From Liolophura sinensis (lineage: Eukaryota; Mollusca; Polyplacophora; Chitonida; Chitonidae), in contig NC_088304.1 of assembly GCF_032854445.1 (NCBI RefSeq), positions 32,358,810 to 32,422,809 on the forward strand: DNA of 64,000 bases, given 5' to 3'. The notes below the pieces were generated by a model. That model ran no database searches and was not told where the DNA came from. It worked only from the letters and a program-made list of their open reading frames with translations. Of this stretch, positions 42,401 to 64,000 are shown one piece after another (position 1 is the stretch's first letter; every line of letters begins with the position of its first letter). The position numbers and the translations under genes were made by a program.

Positions 42401-45400
42401 ATTAATTATTAATTAAAAATCATAAAATGAGTAAAGCAAATAAAAAAGACAAGACAATCACTGCTTACCAGCTGCCAAGATAAACCTGTACATTAACTGA
42501 GAATCCCACAGCGTCATGCATACCCAGAGCAATCTAATCTACATCAATCGAAGCAAGGACCAACAATTTTGGTGCAAAAGTCAGTAAATTAAGTACATAC
42601 ATAAATATATTTACACGTCTATATTATGGTCAAATAAAACAGCTGCAAAAGAGAAGTCTTCCAATGTTGATTAAAAATAATCTGATAATCCAGAGATTCA
42701 AATTCTATCCTTAATCATGAGAGGAGAGAACTTAACATAACACCAACACCCGTTATGATTAAAAAAAAAAACAACAACATGTGGCAACATTCACCGATCA
42801 ACCCCATGAATTACAACAACTTAGAACAACAAATTAGGGAAAGTAACTAGAACAGAAGGTGATTAGAATGATTCCGGTCTGATAACAGAAAAAGGAAGAA
42901 GAGAAGGTAATTTTAAATGATAGTAATAAGTGATAAGAACGCTTCCAGTTTCCACGGCATCTGAAAATGGTTTTGTTTTCAGCGATGGGCCACTTCTCTC
43001 CATGCTATCGCCTGCGCGTTTTTTGTTTATGCCAACAGCATAAATAATTACTCGAACTGCACTTCGCTGCTGGCCCGATCAGCAGAGCTAACATGTATGT
43101 TGCAGACCTCCATTCAGCGATGGCGACGCCCTTATTTTGCTCGACAGCAAGCTTGCCCGTCAAACTGTTTCTGATATTGGCGTTCAATTAGATTGGTGAC
43201 AACCTATCCAACCAAGCACAAACTCGAAATTCCAGTGACATTCCACAGAAGCCAATGTCGCCTTGCCTTCTCGTTAACCAAATGGCCTTTGTCAAAAGAT
43301 ACCAAGCCAAAAATTTTATCCACCACAGAAACACACAGAAACTATAAAGCTGCTTGTCGCAGTTAAACATGATACTGCAGCAGAGCTTGTTTCCAAATTG
43401 TTTTAACGTTCGTTAGCGGAAAAATTTCGACTTAATCACTGACAGGCTTTCTATATTGACAAATTCATTTACACGGCCTTACGCAGCCTACATCCAGCAA
43501 AGCCTTTTGTTGAGAACTTGGTGGGCTGTAAATGGCATATGCTAAGCGCTTCACCAGAGCTTGTTACCTCATTTAAGGTTCCTCGAACAAACATCTCAAA
43601 GATGTACCAAACGATGTACCAAACGAGGTTTATCTTCATGTCGCGGCAATTTGATTTTCCGCTTTTTGATCTGCTCGACGCTTCATGTTCAGTTTGAACT
43701 AATATGTTCTTCTCGACGTGGCATGTTCTCAGCTACGCTCTCTTGTCGACAATAGGATATTCTTGTTCTGCTCGACGCAACGTGTTCAAGCTGAAGCTAT
43801 ACGTTATGCTTTATCAAATTTTATTTGTTCACGATTACGCCATTTTATCAGAATTAGTGAACAATATCGCGAACTTTATGGAACGAAACAGAAAAGGAAC
43901 GAGGGAAGGGGCGGTGAGAGGGACAGGGTAAAATTGAGCAAAACATGTGGATGAAGGGGTACTGAAGTACCAGTTCAGAACAGAACAATAGTTACATTTT
44001 CACGAACCAAGAACAGTGTGACCGGACAATTCTGGAATACGAACGATTAAAAGGGAAAATGCGCACCAAGAACATAGCGAAAGTGGAACTTATGAACAAA
44101 GAACGAAGTAAAAAGGATAACATTAAACCCGGAACAGGCTAAGTTAAGTATCTTGAACGAAGAATAAGGTAGAGGACGCACTGAACAAGAACTTGGTGAA
44201 GGGTAACCATGAACCAGACAACATGCAAAGGTCAACCGGAAGTTTGGACAAAATGTCGCCCGGTCTCCATGGAAATGTGAGGTTAGTATAAAGATCGTTC
44301 CACCTTTCCATCATATTACTGGGTGTATGCGGGGTGAATTGAAGGCGAGATTTGACCAAGATGACGCTGAGGAGAGGAAGGAGATGTTAAAATAATAATA
44401 ATAACAATAATAATAATAATAAAACATTGATGTGCATGAGAGAATAATACGATCTGTAGTGACAAAATGAATAAGCCTTACCACTCCTGAAGTTGCTGGC
44501 TTCTGTGTGATTTATAAAGAGATAAAAAGCAACAGGTTAGACACAAACAAATGGCACAGACATTGGTATATATAGATAGATACGTGTTACCACATTTCAC
44601 AGAGACACACGAACATGTGTAATGCATAACCTACATCCATCTTTTTCACTAAAAACGGAAATGGCGTCACATTCATGTCTATTCAGTAATGTCAACGAAA
44701 CCATGGAATCCATATTTAATAAAAAGCCAGCCAACACTACATAGCCTCTAATTCTACAGCACACGGTAATCAATATCACATAACACAACCAGGTTGAGTA
44801 TTGCAAAGATCTTCCCGTTTCCAATGAATATGTACATCTTTGAGATTTGCCTAAGGACAAATCTCAGATATCCAAACCAAAAGCTCCCACAATCACACGC
44901 GCATGGTCTGCTCTCTGTGCGATACTGCATGTTGATGTTACAATGCGCTCTGTCTACTATCGTTTCCAAACAAAACTGGTTACCAAAACAAAACAATTCC
45001 AAGCATATATATATATATAATCAATTTAAACTTGCTCAGGGCTTGTCTCACAGTTGTCAACATCTTTTTCACTCTGCGGTGTAAACGCGTCAGCATAAGC
45101 TCAACCTGGCTATGTTATTTACGACTGGGTCAAACCGCTCCACCGGAAGTTCCTCCATCAAGATGCACTATTGGTTTTTCTTGGCCAGACAGACCACGTG
45201 ACTCGCAAGTTCTCTTTTTTCTGTCTGTGCTCCAATATTACAGGTTTCGTGTAATAATGACGGCTTCCACACATTGGTGGTTTCTCTGTCACATGGAATA
45301 AGCATTAGTGGCTATTCCAGTCCTTTTAATCAATACGTCTGACGTCAGCTCATACAATTTGGACAGCCGAGTCTGAAGTGTCCGTTGTTAGACGTCAGCC

Positions 45401-46105
45401 TTTGTGCTGACGTGTAGAGAAAACCTGGATGCATTAGATATTCCTTTAGCGAGACAATGCGCGATGTTGTCCCAGAGAACTCAAGATGCGTTCAAGACGT
45501 TGTTGAACACACTGAAAGGAGGCAATTCCCGGCGGCAAAGTCAAGGCTGTATACAGTTCATGTTATGCAAAATTGAGCGCTTCGTCATGAATTTTCTCTG
45601 AAATATGAAAGTACTGGCTCGGTGACTGGACACCAGCCTATTACGCTTTATTTTGCTCTACATGGATTTCGCATCGACGAGATGGAGAGTCTTTTGTAAT
45701 GGATAACCAGTGGAAAACCTCATCACAAATAGCTGACATGCGCAAAGAGGCATACATAGGATTGTATTCCACAAACAATGCTAAGAGCCCAAAAAATAGC
45801 AACAAAAGTTCCTGCATTTCGACCAATCAGAACACGCCGTAATCAACAAATGACTTCACATGCCACTGCAGGTCGTTTGCCTGGCGCGATTTTCTGGGTT
45901 TAGGACAATCTCTCGGTGCAGGCACTAACTCAGTGGACTGGTGATTTCCAGTTAGTTGTTGTGACAATCGTATATACATGTTACAAGGAGTGCTGTTTTT
46001 GGGTCATCGCATGCTGGTTGTGCAGTGGCGTTTATCATGACTAACATCTACATGTATAAAACTCCTGCAAAAAGTATGCTGCGCATCAGTGATTTCGCGA
46101 TGCTG

Positions 46106-46330
46106 TTAGCCTAACTGTATAAATACACGTCTTGTTTTTACGCTTCCGGAGTCCCACATACCCTTCCACAAATCCTTGTACCATTCCCACCGGTAGTGAC
46201 ACACCCGGTGGATCAGCCAAGAATCCTTGCCATCGGTACGATCCATCGTGTCGCCACAAATTACCGTATTTGTCCTAAAAATTCTTCCGTCACTAAGTTC
46301 CACATCTTCCTCTATTCCTGGAATTCTCGT
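46106..46330 (-). CDS. Unassigned protein-like segment
   Basis: A minus-strand frame reads RIPGIEEDVELSDGRIFRTN, then GDTMDRTDGKDSWLIHRVC and YRWEWYKDLWKGMWDSGS. It has balanced charge and many aromatic residues, unlike the AT-rich surroundings. A GTAAAA donor after GSGS-like codons is possible but weak. No family is recognised. Confidence 0.22.
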   Translation of the reverse strand, partial: TRIPGIEEDVELSDGRIFRTNTVICGDTMDRTDGKDSWLIHRVCHYRWEWYKDLWKGMWDSGSVKTRRVFIQLG

Positions 46331-47114
46331 ACTTAAAAGGTGTTTTTACGTTAGCTTGGAAGGTAGGATATCCTTCCTCAAAATTATTTGAAATTTATAT
46401 GCCTGTGAAACACCCCTTTCGTATGAAATATTAGGTCAAATACAGTTGTTTTGACTCCGAGTCGCCTTGCCTGCCTACCGTGCCAAGCATGTATACAACC
46501 TGAAGGCCTTTAATCAACATTTTCGTTCTGTGAATTTAAATTTATGGTGAAAAACATATGGTGAAAAACATAAGGTGAACTTCCTTTGATATCGTGAAAT
46601 ATTCTCGTATTTGAATCTCCTATGGCAGCGGATAATATTTTTTAATATTTTAATGTTTCATTCTCCCTCGAAGGCGTGCAAAAACGGGTTTAATTCTTAT
46701 TTCTTACATGAATGTTTACAATCGACATGGTTTCAAACCCTGTCCTTTACTTACAGGTGTTTACCAAAAGACTAACAGGGACCCAAAGTTGACCACACCC
46801 ACTCAAGTGCACCGTACAGTTACACCTATCCACTCTCCTCCGGCTGCCTCATTTGGTGAAATTTTTTTGGTCTGGTTCCAGTACAGCTGGAGATTAATCC
46901 CTCCAGATTTTTTTAATAATTATAACAATAAGTGGCTTTTTGTTCTACTTTTGGTCAGACCGAAACCACTGGCAAGGAAACCAATCAACAGTAAGGCACT
47001 TTGCATTACGCAATCAAATTGAGAACTAGAACTGTTTACATTTTGACGTACATGGAATTGCCTGTTACTAGCAGAAGATTAGTGATTCATGACTTTTAAA
47101 ATGCTTATCACTTG

Positions 47115-47139
47115 CTGTGTGTGTGTGTGTGTGTGTGTA
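47115..47139. repeat. (TG)n microsatellite
   Basis: About 12 TG dinucleotides. Confidence 0.9.
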
Positions 47140-47473
47140 TAAAATTACCAAGAAGGAAAGCAAATAACAAAACAAATAACCAAGAAACGTCTACCGAAGA
47201 ACAAACCAAACCATATTAGGAAAGGAAAGGAAAACCAGGAGGGTTAGCGCTCTGGGGGCTTCTGTTCAGTAGTATGTATTGTATGTAGACTTGTCATGGC
47301 TAAGCTAAGTAATCTAGTATAACCTACGACAAAAGCAGAACAGAGACTAACCGTATATAAAGAAATGTAATGAAATATTAAAAATAAAGGCATTCTTGCA
47401 AGAATTGCTCACATAGACATGCTCATTTCAACAAATTTCATCAAACCTGGGTTATTTGGGTAAATGTTGCATC

Positions 47474-50137
47474 TTTATTGCATACTGCTTTGAGTGTGGG
47501 TTAGTATGACATGGTGTTAGACAAAGAAAACAGGGTTTTCAATACACTCCTTCAAAATTAATCCAACAAACACACCATGCTTTAAATCTCCATGTTTAAT
47601 AAAAAGAATTCCATAATACAATTGATACATCTATGTACAAATAATGAGGTCTCATCCTTGCTCCCCCACCCAGGTGTTGAGGTTAGTTACAGTCACAGAG
47701 CTTTATTATTCCCAGTGAACACTATTTATACACACAGGTGACTGGAGGCTCAGGTGACACCATTTAGAAGTTTAGGTGACACCATTTAGAAGTTCAGATG
47801 ACACCATTTAGATAGACTGACACCATTTAAAAGTACAGGACATAAATGTAGTTTACAGTGGTACCATTCAAATTCGAGGTACCAGGTATCAAAAAAGAAA
47901 ATAGAAACAATGGAAAAAAAAACCCCCCAAAACATGCATAGCTCACTCCCTAATATATACACAATCAGTACATCAACATATCTCTTGAGCAGACAGATGC
48001 GCTTTAACAAAACTTACAAAAAAAACAAAACACATCTCGCCTATTTCTAGGGGAAAATGTGAGAGCATGTTTCAATATGAATCGCACAAAAACAAAAAAC
48101 CAACAACACGCAGCACACATCTATTACAACAATGCTGAAGAAAATTGTCAGAACAGTCTACCCCAACAAGTAACAATGATAAATAAGACATGGTTACGAC
48201 TAAAACTACACGTAATTTATAGTTATCTTCGTGTAGATACATGTATAAAGTTATTTCTTAAACTACACTGATTGGCTTATACTGGGTTATCTTTTTTTTA
48301 ATTTCTGGATGTTAATGCTTGTAAGTCTATACTAACATGGGACATGTTCCCATGTTCACAGTCAGTTTAAATTAACCAAGGTAAATTCCAGGACAGGCCC
48401 ATTAACAGTTGAAGGCAAAGAACATGGGCAACTGTCAATATCGTTTTCAACATTTCAACACATTAACTGTCACAAGGAACCAGTCATCCTGACAAAAAAC
48501 ACTGACCTGTCACCCTTAGAGATTACCAGACACCGACAAGTTACCAGTTTTCCCCTTTTCCCTCGTTAGTAATGACAACAATGGTCTTACTCCTTCAGTG
48601 AACAATACCTTGCAGTTACATTATACTCTCGACTGTATGTGTAGTCAACTTTCCAAGTTAATAGTAAAACCAAGAGAGTCAGTTTGATTGGTAAAAGATA
48701 CCTAGAAAGTTTGTGTATAGTTCATTAAAATTTTACACTTTCTCATAAAGATGGCTGCATACCGATGCCAGGGAAAGACAACTGTGAATGGGACAAGTTG
48801 TGGCTAAAGTGTGTGCAACTGGCAAACTGTTTTGCAGCTTCCCTTTAGCAGACTCGCTCGCTACACGCATAGACGAAATGTACACAACGATTGACCAGCT
48901 TACCATGTACATTCGCAGTTTGCACTTCACTTCACACTGAGCTGAATGAGACCTTGGATCTAAACAGGTGAGCCTACATCAGCGTTTTAACAGATTCCGC
49001 ACTGGACCTGCCAGTACTCAACTAGTAAATGCACACAAGTTGTCAAAGATAGACTCCACAAACAATTTTCATGAGGACACATTTAAAATCTGACTGGAAA
49101 TAAATAAGTTCACAGGCATAACTTGCATCATACATATCCACAACAATGCGCAAAAAATGTCTGCAGCAGAAGTACTAGTTATCACAGGTCCTTGCACAGT
49201 ACTGGGCTACAGTAAAACAGTTAAAATCAGACAAGCGGCATCTAAGGAGGTTACATGCCACACTAGAACATGGATTAATGATAAAGGCTTCAAAGTACAG
49301 TAGCATAAAATACACTCACAAAAACTTCACACAAACCCTGCATCAAAGAAATGCCATGAAAATGTGTATGCGTATACAGATGCCATAATAAAGATGGCCC
49401 TAACCATGGTTCAGAAGATGCAACAAGTGTGAGGTGAGCTAACTGTATAAATGGTGATTGTTTGGAGTGAGGGTGAGGAGTAGGAGGTAAGGGACAGATG
49501 AAGGGCTTACAACTGCAACACAAACGTAAAATGAGTTGAACATAACATCCCACACAACGGTGAGGTTGGAGTAAGGTGAAAGTGAACTGACTAAACCAAT
49601 TTGTACTTAATGTGGAAAAATAAAGATAATAGAAAAAAAAAACAAAAGCCAAAATACCCCAAAAATTAGAAATAAAATAGATCGGAGAAAATATGAAATA
49701 GCTATGGTAATTTCATCACTGAATTAAAAAAAAAAAGTTTCCTCAGGGCAACAGAAAAACCAGTACTAAGCAGAAAGTTTCTGTGACCTGTGCAAGAATT
49801 TTTTTGCAGATTCCTGTTACATTTCAAACTACAATTCATTTATAAATAGACAACATGCAGAGTTACTGGCTTATATCTATAATGTGATTTAAAAACAAAA
49901 GATAGTCTTCAATAGTTTGCACATCTGAGCACTTTTAACTGTAAACAGCAACTTGTTAACTTCTGTTAAAAATCAGCCGCTCAAATAGTATGATTCTTTC
50001 AAATTAATTACAACTTCCATAAATAATTACACCTGTCCAGCTAACCATATACAGGTAACACTCCGGCACCATAACCTCTTCCTTGACCAGTGTACCAGTC
50101 ATGAGGCCATAAACACAATCTTGTACATCTTTCCACT
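47474..50137 (-). other. SERCA 3' UTR region
   Basis: After the two alternative stops (50414 and 50138) no further SERCA coding sequence appears. On the minus strand AATAAA signals occur at 47702-47707 and 47474-47479, so a 3' UTR of 2.4-2.7 kb is plausible. The length is inference; no transcript was available. Confidence 0.45.
47702..47707 (-). terminator. Candidate poly(A) signal of SERCA
   Basis: AATAAA on the minus strand. A second one lies at 47474-47479. Confidence 0.35.
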
Positions 50138-63897
<13,760 letters not shown>

Positions 63898-64000
63898 GGC
63901 CAGCAGGCAACAAAAACTGATCATAGGATATATGCAATGTACTTCTTAATTAATGGGGTTGAATGACCTACATCTCATGTTTCTTTTACATGTGCACAAT

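Larger units (their letters stand above)
34640..47400. other. Gene-poor region between PEP mutase and SERCA
   Basis: The only strong features are the 33-bp array at 36 kb, the 29-bp array at 39.3 kb and AT-rich tracts (37.79 and 42.3 kb). Three isolated segments look exon-like: 38166-38315 minus, 41945-42040 plus and 46106-46330 minus. The 132-codon frame at 37175-37573 (+) is the longest non-repeat frame, without a recognised match or splice support. Confidence 0.5.

Overview
The window is animal nuclear DNA. Its genes are split by GT-AG introns, with one apparent AT-AC intron. It is rich in short tandem arrays and carries many copies of one tRNA-derived SINE, a near-complete RNase H-bearing LINE and a small inverted-repeat element. 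A phosphoenolpyruvate mutase gene very close to the mussel enzyme, an I/Nimb-type LINE and the SINE load together suggest a marine lophotrochozoan, most likely a mollusc (bivalve-like). That assignment is inference, not a database result.

Layout. (1) About 2.7-12.4 kb, minus strand: a seven-exon gene with a signal peptide and a DUF3105-type domain, resembling vertebrate TP53I13. Its introns hold several minisatellites and SINEs. (2) 12,789-18,289, minus strand: one complete insertion of a LINE (I/Nimb-like, with endonuclease, reverse transcriptase and RNase H), flanked by a 13-bp target-site duplication and broken by frameshifts and stops. (3) 18.3-23.4 kb: no confident gene, but a 28-bp minisatellite, a telomere-like CCCTAA-rich tract and SINEs. 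(4) 23,458-34,101, plus strand: a complete nine-exon PEP mutase gene of 352 codons. Its extra 55 N-terminal residues look like a mitochondrial targeting peptide. (5) 34.1-47.4 kb: mostly gene-poor, with a 1-kb 33-bp array and a few unassigned candidate exons. (6) 47.4-63.7 kb, minus strand: the 3' two thirds of a SERCA (ATP2A) calcium pump gene, whose 5' part lies beyond the right edge.

The most notable signals are in the SERCA gene: an AT-AC (U12-type) intron with matching 5' splice site, branch site and AC end; a pair of equal-length mutually exclusive exons coding for the luminal L7-8 loop and M8; and an alternative C-terminus (hydrophobic tail by read-through, or a short VEADFW tail by splicing). 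In the PEP mutase gene the notable signals are the targeting presequence and tandem decoy 5' splice sites after exon 5. All exon joins were made by hand from splice signals, reading phase and remembered family sequence; no transcript or database search was available. The three genes have no evident functional link to each other.
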